Positions 45,822 through 56,878 of a stretch of 64,000 nucleotides of DNA are shown in pieces. Position 1 is the stretch's first letter, and each line of letters starts with the position of its first letter. Under the pieces are notes generated by a model. The model was not told the origin of the DNA. It was given only the letters and a program-made list of their open reading frames with translations, and searched no databases. Source of the DNA: Pezicula radicicola (taxonomy: Eukaryota; Ascomycota; Leotiomycetes; Helotiales; Dermateaceae); assembly GCA_003008705.1 (NCBI GenBank), contig PDUO01000030.1, positions 125,985-189,984 on the forward strand. Reading direction: 5' to 3'. The translations under genes and the position numbers were made by a program.

Positions 45822-48068
45822 CTAGACCGCATGGGCATCCGTAACCTTCACCCACATATTTTCCTCAACGAATACACTAAAACTCCGCGAGTCCCATGGC
45901 TTGATTGGATTCACTAGTTGGAAGTCGAATGCCCGTAAGAGCTACGCACAGCATGTCAGATAAGCATGAACAGTGGGATCAAAACTGGACAGCACTCACC
46001 TCGAAAAAGACTTTGTTGAGTTCCATAAGTGCGACTGGTTTGCCAGCACACATCCATCGACCATATCCAAATACTAACTCGATGTCACGTTCCATTCCGA
46101 CACGTTTGGCTTCATCGGCTTCGATGAAACGCTCTGGTCTGAATAAATCGGCGTCCTCGCCAAAGACCGTCTTTGAGCGCAATAGTGCTGATGTGTTCAT
46201 GCCGATCGCTGTACCACCTGGAATGACTTTGCCATGGATCACGTCTCCCTCGGTTGGAACTGTTTTTGGATACAGACCTGGAGCTAGCGCACGCATACGG
46301 AGACCTTCATAAATGATAGCCTAAAGGAGGGAAACGAAGATGAATGTTAGTATTACTCTGGTAAGAGCTATGAAAAGGACGTCCGTAAGAGGGCTACTCG
46401 CCTGTAGATATGGTATCTTCTTGGCTTCTTCGACGGTGATTGGATTGGATACGCCTTTGCGCACCGCATTCGCAATCTCAGCCTTGAACTTTTGGTAAAC
46501 ATGTGGGACACTCATGATATATAGCATAGTTATCCGCATTACGGATGCCGTCGTATCTGAGCCAGCAATAACCATGAAGAGACCTTCAGTCTCACACTGC
46601 CCTTGGCTAAGTCCGTGACGCATAAATGATTCCTGATGATTTTATTTAAATTGGCCGGCAGTGAGGTAATTGAGTTTGAAATAGACTTACGAGCATATCA
46701 CTTTCGCTGTTGCCTTTTTTCGCGAACCGCTTGCCGACAATCTCGTTTGCTACTCTACATGTAAGAGTTCGTGCCATTACAAATGGCCCACCCCACGAAA
46801 ACACACCAAAAATAGCGAAATTACACCTTTTTAAATTATTTCTTATAAAATTAAAAATCTAATAGATAATTACTTAAAAATATATATACTATAAGGAATT
46901 AAAATTTTCTTTAAAATTAAGTATTTAATGTATACTTAAATACAGTACATTTTAATTTTTTTTAATTTTGTACAATTTTGTATATAAATTAAGCGATTTT
47001 AAGTAAAATTTTCTTTTATACTTAAAGAACATCTTGTAACTTTTTTATTAGGTAAATAAATTAAATTCTAAAGAGTATAAATTAAAAATAAAGTAATTCT
47101 TATATATAATCCTTAATTTAATATCTTTATTTCTATTTATTATTGATTTATAAATAATTTAAAAAGGTGTAATTTCGCCATTTTTGGTGTGTTTTCGTGG
47201 GGTGGGCCATTTGTAATGGCACGAACTCTTACGAGGAGGTGATTAGCTGAAAGCTGCTTCTCACGCGAGTATTTAGGACATCAACTTACCCCATCAACTT
47301 TCCCATCCCTGCTGTATCTGTTACCCTCGGCCCAAAGAACTTCAAAAAAGAAGGAGAGTACAAAATAGCTCGAACCCAGGGAACGTCCACAGTGATGGCC
47401 AACTTCGGCCAGTGATCTCGGATGCCAGAAAGCCAGTCATACAAGTCACAATCCGCATTCAAATAACCGAACTCTTTACCAAATCCCGCCCGTGTGATAA
47501 CGTCTAAGGTAAAAAATGACGACAGCTGGGCGAAGTCTAGAAGACGCAGTTCGTGGGTTCCTGATTCAGAGACGTACTTGCGGCGGATGAGAGCTAGCAA
47601 ATCTTTGACCTGAGCATCGACTCCTGGCTCCAGAGCGGAAGCTTCACGGCCGCTGTATGCTCCCGCTGTTTTTGTTTTCACTGTATCGTGGGCAACAGGG
47701 TCCAAAGTGGTGAACATGGTGTGAAAGTAAGGGTTGAATCGGGCACCAAGATACCATTGATCCTTTCCGTAGGAGCTTCGAGCTGCTGACATTTTACGGA
47801 TTACCTCGGGGTCGTCTGTCGTGAGCTCGTTGGGGCCAACGCGAACTAGGGGACCATATTCATTACATAGATCACGGTATATTTAATATTGTCTTCCACT
47901 GGAAGCAACACGAGCGAGCCATAGATACGAAAAGGACGCTAGAAAGGGACCTGGGATGTGTCGCAAACGGTACCAGGACTTCAAAGATGAGATCGCAAAC
48001 CAGACTACAGCGGCGCTGGCGAAGAGGAGAGATATTTGAGTAAGATTGAAGTCTTGAGCAGCAAACAT
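45822..48068 (-). pseudogene. Cytochrome P450 gene with one nonsense codon
   Basis: Five exons, 48068-47290, 46754-46691, 46632-46402, 46320-46000 and 45941-45822, join to 505 codons, the usual P450 length. N-terminal membrane anchor ISLLFASAAVVWFAISSL and HIPGPFLASFS hinge; I-helix AGSDTTAS; K-helix EGLRMR; FRPERF; and haem loop FGYGRWMCAGKPVA with the Cys ligand. The only lesion is TAA at codon 62 (47885-47883), probably from CAA, in GRQY-stop-IYRDLCNEYG; a C-to-T in CpA context is RIP-like. The intron after PYLQ uses a GC donor (CAG|GCGAGT). The first intron carries a 466-bp MITE. Apart from these the gene is undamaged, so inactivation is recent or the stop is a base error. Substrate unknown; no biosynthetic cluster surrounds it. 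Confidence 0.85.
46764..47229. mobile_element. MITE with 78-bp terminal inverted repeats, in P450 intron 1
   Basis: 466 bp with inverted termini 46764-46841 and 47152-47229, beginning AGAGTTCGTGCCATTAC and differing at one position (tagcg against tggcg). It is flanked by TA on both sides (46762-46763, 47230-47231), as for Tc1/mariner-type insertions. The core is AT-rich and non-coding, so it is non-autonomous. Without it the host intron would be 67 bp. Confidence 0.88.
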
Positions 48069-49302
48069 GGCAAGAGACGTGATTGAGAGTTGAATAACGG
48101 TAAGTCGATTGAGGACAGACCACTCTTCTTGAATACTCGTACAATCTACTCGCGGGGTATCTAGCTTACGCTATGCGCAACCTTCTTACAGGTTCTTGTC
48201 ATTCACGCGCGACAGACCTCGCTACTATGCGACTCCCTCAATGCCGATTGAGCTAGTGACCTCATCTTTGCATGAATTGCCCGACGAGAATCCTGCCAAG
48301 GAGAATCTAGAGAATGCAGTCAGCATCAGGGGAGACATGTCGAGAACTTAAAATGATAGGAAAAGGGGCTATAATATAAAAGTCCGGGCGCATGGACCTT
48401 CAAAATATGCTCCAAAGACAACAGCGGCGGTAGCTTTAATTTGTGTTCTCAAAATCTCATTAGAGGTGGGTTGCGTTCTAAAGGGCATTCGGGCACTCTG
48501 AACCTATCGTAGAGACAATTAGAAACTCCAGAGACTCATAGTCAGATGGAGGTATCATACTGAGGTTGTTACAGAAAGATGAATTTTGTGGTTGATAAGA
48601 GGAAAGGAAGTCATGATGAAGCAAGATTTCCGTCCATCTGTGGCAATAGAAGCGACGGGACTACACGGTCTTTGATTGCGTGCATATGGGGCACCCCAAA
48701 GTAATCCTTGAAATCTTGCTAATTTTAGCAGTTGACAGCGGTTGTAGCCGAGGAATCGAAACAGCTGTTAAGTTATAGTATACTGTGCTAGTCAATTAAT
48801 ATAGACAGACTATATATAGAGAATTAAATGTTAGCTTTTATCCTGAGACACTTAGGCTAATAGATCATCTACAATTTATATCTATTCTGCCTCTTGTATC
48901 TAGCTATTTTAATAGACTTGCACACTTAAGGCTAAGGAACACAAACATGCAATAAGAACCTGTACAGACTTGCAAATATCCAAGAACATAGAGCTGAATC
49001 CTGAAATTAGAAGGAAGGAAAAGCCAAAAACCAAGAGAAAAACTGCAGATAAGCATCCTACCAGACCTTGAATACCGTTTATTCGATCAAAATACATAGC
49101 CTTGCCTATAACTGGGTTACAAGAACATATTTGATTTAGGTAGCCTTGAAAGCCACTATAGTTTCACACATAACATTTAGACCAATAGCATTTTTCAAGG
49201 CCTGCCCTTCTTTCTTGCTACCCTGTATCACTTGACTGTTCCACATCGTTCCTCAAAGGATTACGGCGACTCAGTCCTTGTATATATAACTCTGCCTGAC
49301 TT
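48069..49302. other. Intergenic region upstream of P450
   Basis: No gene supported. The minus frame 48909-49097 has no domain. Contains a short dispersed repeat (listed separately). Confidence 0.45.
48698..48764 (-). repeat. Dispersed repeat fragment, partner at 62302-62372
   Basis: The reverse complement shares ctgtttcgattcctcggct followed by a alignable tract ending ttcaaggatt[ag]cttt with 62302-62372. Differences are partly C/T and A/G transitions, as in mutated repeats. Confidence 0.6.
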
Positions 49303-51030
49303 CTAGAGTGTTAAGATGGCTATTAGTGCCTCTACACCGCTTCTTCTAGTGACCCTAGCAAAAAATGCCTCTTTCTCCTCGTCCGACATCATGTCGCATT
49401 CAGCACCCGATGGTCTCGCGAGTCCTGTATACATAGACTTTTTTTGTAGAATGTCAAGGGCTTCAGCCCATGTCCCACTTAGTAGGTGGATACCGCCCAT
49501 TCTTAGGAACCTAATAGGCTCGTTTAGTCGATCAATGAATTGTTCTAGCTCCGCTAGATGGAGAGGAACTGAGGTCCAGTAAAGGAAACATAACTTTTGC
49601 CACGGCCGTAGAGTAACGATAGGACCTAAGCTAAACACTGGTGGGTTCTGGCCATGGTTATCATCCCAGAGAAAGCCGAAGTCGAGAGCCATTTTCCGGA
49701 TACTGTCTGTGTCAAGGAGTGCGGTTAAGAATCTGCCTAGATCCTTCACTTCGCCTGGCTCTCGAGGAGGCCAGTAACTTGGATTTTTGATTCGTTTGGG
49801 AATAAATTTGAAGATCTTTAGCCTTTGCACTGCGGCCTTGAGATCGCGACGGTCCTCCTCGCTTGGCACCAAAGCAGCGTAATCTTCTGGGGGTGATACC
49901 TCAATACTGATATCAGTAAGCAAGGTCCCGGCTTTGTAAATTGCCTGTGGTAATTTGAAAAGCATTTCCGCTGGTGCCTGTCCCAACCCGTGTATTCTCG
50001 CTTCCTCCCAGCGAATCGGAAGCAGCATTATTTGGACCAGAGCTTCATTGTCGTTTGCCTGGTCAAAGTAGCTTTTTCTTGGCTTGCCCCAAAACATATC
50101 ATGATCATGGAATTCTAATCTTTTTGCAGAGGGCATTCTAGCAATTGCGGCAGCAACGGCCTGGATAAAAGCCCCCCCTTGCAGTTGTCTCTCCTGATCC
50201 ATGAAGCGTTGTCGATACTCCTCATGAGCTCTTTGCAGCAGCATTCGATGGTTGAAATCATCCTCGCAGGCAGGCGTGCCTTCAACGAAACCGTCCCATG
50301 ACTTCAGGATTGCCTCCAGAACCTGCTCCTCAGGAATCTTGAATATACTGACATCGACAGATGCGCTCTCCTCCGTCCGGTCAGTTGTCTCGCGCAACTT
50401 ACTGGAATTGTATTCTACAAATTTACGAATATCGTTGGCCAAGACGGAGTCATAAAATTGCAAGAAGACTCGAACAGTGCACACACCCTTGCTAATGGTC
50501 GAGTGGCGAGATATCTCCTCAAGACGCAAAAGAGAGGATGGATCGTGCATTTCAACACGGATGAAGTTGATGAGGAGGTGGGAGCTGGCGCTACAAAATC
50601 GCCGACACGTTATCCGGAGGTTCTTGACGTCGCGGGAGCCTCTGCTCCATTCTCTGAAGTAAATATCAATGGGCTTCCAGCCTCTCATATAACCAAATAT
50701 GTGGACAAGTATCTCATCAGGCATATCAAGGATAGTCAATGGCCTGACTTTTGGTCGAGAATATATGTTGATAGTCTTCCACAGTGAGCTTTGGAGGTCT
50801 TCCAGGTTCCTCTTCAACGAAGTTAACGCTTCATATTGCTCTTCTAAGTGATCGGTGTCTGGTATGTTTCGTCCTTCAATTTCAATTTCAAATTCTCTCA
50901 AAAGTCGCTGGTCCGTGTTCGTCTTAATCTGGTCATCCAAAAGTTTTTCCTTTGAGTCTAACGCTTTCAGTTGCTGGTAGAGGTCAGCAAGGTTAGAACT
51001 CGCGACATCCGTCGCTGCGCTCGACGCCAT
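49303..51030 (-). CDS. F-box-like domain protein
   Basis: Single exon, 575 residues. N-terminal coiled coil at about residues 10-90 (LYQQLKALDSKEKLLDDQIK, LEEQYEALTSLKRNLEDLQS), then an F-box-like motif at about 97-150: PLTILDMPDEILVHIFGYMR...NLRITCRRFCSASSHLL. F-box proteins link substrates to Skp1-Cul1 ubiquitin ligases; large numbers of such genes with variable C-termini occur in filamentous ascomycetes. The rest has no canonical leucine-rich or WD repeats, but includes ASAKRLEFHDHDMF-like segments (MPSAKRLEFHDHDMFWG, FLRMGGIHLLSGTWAEALDI) reminiscent of degenerate leucine-rich strands. No introns or lesions. Target is unknown. Confidence 0.85.
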   Translation of the reverse strand: MASSAATDVASSNLADLYQQLKALDSKEKLLDDQIKTNTDQRLLREFEIEIEGRNIPDTDHLEEQYEALTSLKRNLEDLQSSLWKTINIYSRPKVRPLTILDMPDEILVHIFGYMRGWKPIDIYFREWSRGSRDVKNLRITCRRFCSASSHLLINFIRVEMHDPSSLLRLEEISRHSTISKGVCTVRVFLQFYDSVLANDIRKFVEYNSSKLRETTDRTEESASVDVSIFKIPEEQVLEAILKSWDGFVEGTPACEDDFNHRMLLQRAHEEYRQRFMDQERQLQGGAFIQAVAAAIARMPSAKRLEFHDHDMFWGKPRKSYFDQANDNEALVQIMLLPIRWEEARIHGLGQAPAEMLFKLPQAIYKAGTLLTDISIEVSPPEDYAALVPSEEDRRDLKAAVQRLKIFKFIPKRIKNPSYWPPREPGEVKDLGRFLTALLDTDSIRKMALDFGFLWDDNHGQNPPVFSLGPIVTLRPWQKLCFLYWTSVPLHLAELEQFIDRLNEPIRFLRMGGIHLLSGTWAEALDILQKKSMYTGLARPSGAECDMMSDEEKEAFFARVTRRSGVEALIAILTL

Positions 51031-52535
51031 CCTGCGACGTCAGCACCAATGATGTTGAGGCTACAGTCTTGCTCCAAAATCGACACTGGCTAACAATGAG
51101 AAAAGAGTGAAGTGAACTGCAGAAATGGGTTCGTGGGGACGGACAACGACATTGAGTTGTGCTGGAATTGGTTTCGAAGTCAAAGTAAGAAACACGCTAT
51201 TTTCTTATCTCAGTAATCAGACACTTTGTAGTAAATATTATTACCCGAATTATACTTACTAAGTAAAAAGAGTTACATGTAGGGCAATTATCTACGAAGC
51301 GTCTAAGCCACGATAGTGATCGTATTAGTAGTAACTATCGATTTTAGAACAGTATTACTACTTTCTTTCTTTCTTTTCTATACAACAATAACACTTAATT
51401 ATCTCCTTAGTAGTAAAGTTTAATTAATTAGGTTCTTCTCTATCTAAATATATAAATTATAATAGTACTAATAGATTTTATAGGTAAAAGATACCGTATA
51501 GAAGGTAAAAATCGTAAAGTGTAAGATTATTAATTTTATAACCTATATTAACCCCCCCCCCCTCTTAACTATCAATAACAACGATATATACTAACTTCCT
51601 CCATCTACTCTAAGCCTCCTATAGCCTTGGAGACCCTCGGACAATAGTTTTTTATAGCCTTAGGAGGCTCTAGTTCGTGGCCCTAGGTGGCTTGGTTCGT
51701 GGCCCTAGGTGGCTTGGTTCGTGGCCTTGGGAGGCTCCAGTTCGTGGCTCTAGGTGGCCTTGATTCGGGCTGTGTAGAGGCTCTATTTTAGGGTTATATT
51801 ATTAGCCTAGTAATTATAATATGAAAATTGTATAGTAGATTAATTATATAGAGTAGAATAAAGGATTTCGATTAAGCCTATAATTAGGAAATTTAAAGGT
51901 AGTTAGAGGTTAAAAGTATATTATTAAAGTAAGGGTAGCTATTACTAGTATTACCTATAAATTACGATAAAATCGCACTATCGCGGCTTTAACACCCTAG
52001 GGCAAAAAGCTATCCACTCGCCCTATGATTAGTCTAGAACTTATAAAATCTCGCTTCTATATTTACCCTCGTTTTTCGACTTTTTAGCCCGGGCGTCTCA
52101 AATCTGAGAAATCCCCTTTCTAGCTCTGCCTTGGAGATATTGAATCTATCACTTCTCACTTCTCTGCCGGCAGCTTAGCCCCCTTGTACTACTTTATAGC
52201 CACTGCATCCCTTATTAATTGTGAGACTATTGGCTGCCTTGCTTTCAGGCGTCATTATGGTGTTATCCTCGGCCCCAAGGAATAGGCTGACACAATGTCT
52301 GCATTTCATTTATAAACACAACGAAGTCTCTGCTTCTCATTCAACTAGATACCCGCCAGCTGAGTAGAGTCCATTTTCGCTTGAATTCTGAGGAAAGAGC
52401 AGCACAGATTCCGGTCCAATGCCAATTATAGCCTCATTGGCGGCATCAATTAAGACTAAGCCCCTAACAGTTAGGGCAGAAAGTCTAGAGCCAAGAGCCA
52501 CCTAAACAGGGTCGTCCCAATACCAGCGATCAACC
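51031..52535. other. Intergenic region with poly-C run and minisatellite
   Basis: 51200-51600 is AT-rich and looks mutated; 51552-51562 is a run of 11 C. A minisatellite follows (listed separately). No coding frame recognised. Confidence 0.45.
51654..51785. repeat. Minisatellite of about 22-24 bp units
   Basis: Four to five imperfect tandem copies of a unit like gttcgtggccctaggtggct; variants include ttgggaggct and tctaggtggc. G+C-rich against an AT-rich surround. Confidence 0.8.
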
Positions 52536-54500
52536 ATGGTGTCTCAGTTATGATCAAGCCAGGACTTGTGGCAGAAGGGCCTGAACTTACTAAGTCCACA
52601 ACTCCAAGCTAGTCTAGACCTGGGGAAGACCAGCAAACGTGATGTCCTAGCGGCAGCCCTGAAAGCGGCCGAGGAGAAGAGGCAAATCTGTCTTTTGAAA
52701 CGGTGGAAATTCAAAAACTCAAAAGGCGAAGAGGTCATTGTCCGCGATGTCTTGGAGAAGATCTCCAGGTGGATCAATAAGTTTAAAGAAGTGGGTGATA
52801 CCATCATTCAATATGACCCTGCCCATGCCGCGCTACCACGGGCCGGTGTACGTTTCCTGCTCCAGACAAGTGTAACCGGCATACAATTATTTTGATCAAT
52901 GGTCTCGGATCTGGAGGTTCTGACTTGTCTTCTTACTCACTATCGAGCGTTCAAGCATCTCCATCTGAACCAACCGTCTACGGTGAAAGCGGAGCTGAAA
53001 GAAGCTTTGACTTGCCTGTATGCTCAAGTATAAATCTTTTTTTCAGCTAAGGCAGTGCAGTACTTTCAAGAATCAACCGCCAATAAGTACAACGTGTATT
53101 CCAGTACTACAGCCTGCTGACTTCCACAGCCCGTCTTGGGAAGAGTGTCTTCCGAACGGCCAACGACCAGCTACTAGAGAATGTTCTAGCCCAAGAAACA
53201 GAGATTCTGAAACTTGCTGATTTAGTTGACACCGAAAGACTCCTCAATCTGGAAACTGCGATGATACGCTTGGCAGACCAAACACTTGTATCTGAAAAGG
53301 CATTGCAGGAATCCCAGTATCTCGAAGTATTCCGTTGGACATCTTCGACCCCGTTCTCCCGACACCATGATTACCATTCCGAAAAAAGGGTTCCAGGGAC
53401 TGGAACGTGGTTTCTGAACCATGCAAAGTACAAGGAATGGATGTGGTCAAGTTCATCCTCTATTCTGCTTCTCAGCGGAGTTCCTAGATCTGGTAAAACA
53501 AAATTGTGTTCTGCCGTGGTGGACAAGTTTCTAACCGAGACTTCTACCGGCGGTTCGAAAGCCCCTTTGGCGTACTTTTATTGCTCAGACTCCCAGTCTG
53601 AGCCTGAAAGATCTTCCCCAGACGGGATATTGCGAAGTATTGTTAGGCAGCTGGCGATTACAGCTGCACCCAACCCAAGAGTTTGCGACATTCTCCTTGA
53701 TGGCTTGGAACGGAGACAAGCCTTAGCCAGAACAGACGGGTTTGAATTAGACAGACTGAGGACACACAAATGCGTACAGCTTATCTCGAGGATGGTAGGG
53801 ACAAACCCAGCAAATATAGTTGTCGACGCAATTGATGAAGATCACATCAGAAATCCTTGAAGCAATGGGGAGCAGACAGCTTGTTTAAACCTTGCTAGAG
53901 TATGATCCCACCCTCATACAAAATGATACTGTCGTCGTCACAGTTCTAGAATTTTATTCCTACTACGACGTACATTCATGCGACGATATTCTAGAGCTCC
54001 TATGGGAACGCAACCGCAACTTCGTAGTTGCCGAAGGTATGCTCAAAGCCGCAAAGACGGCAAAAGACTTCTCATTCCTTCTCGCTCACAGTCTTCCCAC
54101 TTCACGTATCCCAAAAGAAGTCCTGGATAACATCACAGAGTCTTATTATCAACGTTCGGAATTCCTCCGCCTGATTTTTCAACACGAGCCCGCAATTAGA
54201 GTTCCCACTGACACATGTGTCAGAGTTTTAAGCGGTCGCAGCAAGAACGAGATACTAGATATTCTTTTAGAGCATGATCCCAATATGTCTATTGCTGAAG
54301 AGATTTTCCTGAACCTCTTTCTAATGGCGAGAGATGATGATGGAGTGGAGTTGGCAGTGTTTTTGTTGAGAAAGCATGGCAGGAAGGCCAGGTTTACACA
54401 GGAGATTAGGAAGAAGATCGATCAGGCGTATCAAAGCACACAGATAGCTAAGATGAAAGAAATGTATTATAGTCTTGCAGAGGAGGAGGGTGCAGTGTAG
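52536..54500 (+). pseudogene. Decayed NACHT/STAND (NLR-like) gene
   Basis: ATG 52536 is followed by TGA at codon 6 (52551), then an N-terminal STAND-associated domain (LWQKGLNLLSPQLQASLDLG, GEEVIVRDVLEKISRWINKF, QYDPAHAALPRAGVRFLLQ). TGA 52893 and TAA 53031 interrupt the same frame. A shift near 53085 leads into TARLGKSVFRTANDQLLENV, ILKLADLVDTERLL and a NACHT P-loop SGVPRSGKTKL (about 53475-53505) with Walker B-like NIVVDAIDEDH. The frame shifts again at about 53840 into EILEAMGSRQLV, has a TAA, then a C-terminal domain with at least three degenerate repeats (ILELLWERNRNFVVAEGML, LRLIFQHEPAIRVPTDTCV, ILDILLEHDPNMSIAEEIF). The stretch between Walker B and the repeats, normally about 200 or more residues, is missing. 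It is clearly dead. Confidence 0.8.
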
Positions 54501-55705
54501 TAGTTGATTGAATGTATCCTTTAGCCTGTCTACCACCACAAGCTTAGACTAATAGAACGTGGACTAATCGAGTTTCGCCTCTCTACTACTAAATCCCCAT
54601 ATAATATAAAATCATCTTGTATACACATAAAGTAGCCCCAGTGGTTCTAGCTCGGAAATTACCCGATCGCTAGATTAAAGGGGTGCCGAATCGCTAATCA
54701 AAGTGGCAGCAGACAGACTGAGGGTATTCAGATATACACAACACTTACAGTTTTGAAAAGCAAGAAAATAAGTAACCTAATTTAATAAGTTAGATATATT
54801 CATACGACAGTAGAAATATAGGTTGTTTGTGAATTTAAGGGCTGGCAATTATTTTTCAATGAATGGTTGACAAGTGAGAATAAGCGAGCTCGCTTAACTT
54901 CCTCACAAACTTATACAAAGCTATATACCAAACTAAGTATAGCTAATATAGGAGAATTACGTTGTGTTTCTGGAAAAGAATCTAAAACTTTATTCTACTA
55001 GTATAGCAGAAGATGAATGGCTCTAAAATCTATAGTTAGTAGCCGAAGAAGCTATAAGATATATTAGAGTTGAAAATCGAAAATTAGAGATCAAAGAAAA
55101 TGGCTATATTTTTAACTTATTATTGTTATTGTCATATAGTAATTGTAATAAGGTGTTAATTAATAAGTATTTTAATCTTTAAATGACTAAAATGTCAACT
55201 TATTTTAATGTTAAACCTGTAATACAGATATTTAATTGCTAAATTGACCAATTGTGTATTGCCTCTGAATAATTTAGCATTAATACGCAAAATAATAACA
55301 ATTTGCCAATTCGTTGATTTAATATCTTAATTATTGATTTACTTAGTCTTCTTCACTTGTATTGTCCCACGAACTCGGAGAGACGGTCTACAGACCCTCC
55401 CTCATTTTGCATCTGAATTCACAGATGAGGAGAAGATACCAGAGAGAAACGAGACGAGGCTAAGACTCGGGAGAGGCTCAAATGTAACGGCAAGGGCGAT
55501 GAGGCTAAGTTAGATTAGTCAAATAGGTTGAATATATCTTCATGGATTTAGGTAATACACCGATCTTGTTTCTTGGTGGTTATGTCACGTATTATAACTG
55601 AATTTATTAATTTGACTAATTGAATTGGTCAAATCGTCCAAACAGTTACCATTGTCGACCAGACAGTCTTTATAGATACCCAAAACTTTGACACAAAGCC
55701 TTCCA
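54501..55705. other. AT-rich intergenic region
   Basis: About 1.2 kb with no supported frame. The 54830-55360 part is AT-rich, with unusually many TAAT/ATTA steps, possibly an old repeat. Confidence 0.45.
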
Positions 55706-56137
55706 TCAATACTTCAAAGTCTCCTGGTCTTGAAGAGACCCATGCTCAACTTCTATACTCCAATTCTCCTGAAATCCATTACTTCCACCAGTTCCAGGCT
55801 CAGCTACTTGATACGCCATACCACTATCCACGACTTCGAAAATCGACCAGGGTTCATCATGTGATTCTTGAAGCATCCAGCGTGTCATCGGGCTCATATC
55901 TTGGGTAATGGGCGTTTCATCTTTTTCGTGTTTGTCTTGTTTGTTAGTTGAAGACCCGAAGAGTAGGGGTGAAGTCTGGGTACCTATAGGCTTGTTTTTA
56001 GATTCCTTCGTAGTGGATACTTTCTTGTTAAGATTTGAGGTTTTTGATATGTTTGGTGATTTTCTGCTGAAATTGTTTGAGAGATTTGGGGATCTGGGTT
56101 TTGGTGATCGGTTCTTTTGTTGAGTGGAGGAAGCCAT
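55706..56137 (-). CDS. Small hypothetical protein, Ser/Asn/Lys-rich
   Basis: Start taken at ATG 56137 (MASSTQQKNRSPKPRSPNLS), giving 143 residues; the frame is open upstream to 56272 but that part looks like AT-rich leader. The N-terminal half is basic and low-complexity (NLSNNFSRKSPNISKTSNLN), predicted disordered; the C-terminal half is acidic and more ordered (PITQDMSPMTRWMLQESHDE, PWSIFEVVDSGMAYQV). No signal peptide, no membrane segment, no recognised domain. It may be a lineage-specific gene. Confidence is limited because there are no introns or homologous motifs to confirm it. Confidence 0.5.
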   Translation of the reverse strand: MASSTQQKNRSPKPRSPNLSNNFSRKSPNISKTSNLNKKVSTTKESKNKPIGTQTSPLLFGSSTNKQDKHEKDETPITQDMSPMTRWMLQESHDEPWSIFEVVDSGMAYQVAEPGTGGSNGFQENWSIEVEHGSLQDQETLKY

Positions 56138-56553
56138 TGTAGAATGAGATTTGGGATAGAGGTTTGGTAGAGTATAATTTTTGAAAGTTTTATGTTTATT
56201 TTTAAAAAAAAGTTTTCGGAAGTAGAGTAAGTGTCTAGGTGACTTAATATAATAAAATACAACGGGGCCCACCTGGTTTTGGATAATGATTAACGAAAAT
56301 AAGGCCTAGAAACCAGGGCGAGTACTTGTGAATACTTTGCCTACGGTATGGTGCCGGACTGACCTGGGGCCATTTTTTATACTGGACATTATCAAAGTAA
56401 GCCCCCCTAGAAATTAATGAGTTTCCAAGAAACACCACTCAAGAAAATGGCCCTCTACGATCTAGCCTGGGATCTTCAGGTTGATAGTTACAAAAATCAC
56501 GTGTGCGTTAGCAGAAGCTCTGCTGCTGCTGTCCTGCAGTCCTTATCAAGAAC

Positions 56554-56680
56554 GAGGGCCAATTTTGCAAGCCAATCACTCCAAATCCTCAGCCACACTT
56601 GATAGATTCCTTGTCTCGAATCGGGATGTGCCTAAACCTGAATTCTTGGAGGGAAGCGACCAATCAAGAATTTGGCCCCC
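56554..56680. repeat. Direct repeat, copy 1
   Basis: Shares gagggccaattttgcaagcc, ccacacttgata, cttgtctcgaatcgggat and ggaagcgaccaatcaagaat with 56771-56878; copy 1 has an extra 19 bp after the first motif. Confidence 0.85.
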
Positions 56681-56770
56681 TCGGTATCTAGCCTAGGATT
56701 GTTGTGCAAATCACATGTCCTCGAGAATGCCTTGGATCTACCCTTCTATTAATCGGTACGTAAAGAACCA

Positions 56771-56878
56771 GAGGGCCAATTTTGCAAGCCACACTTGATA
56801 AGTCTCTTGTCCCGAATCGGGATCGGCTCGAAGCAAGATTCCTTGGAGAGGGAAGCGACCAATCAAGAATTTGGCCCT
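56771..56878. repeat. Direct repeat, copy 2
   Basis: Second copy of the 56554-56680 unit, about 217 bp downstream. Confidence 0.85.
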
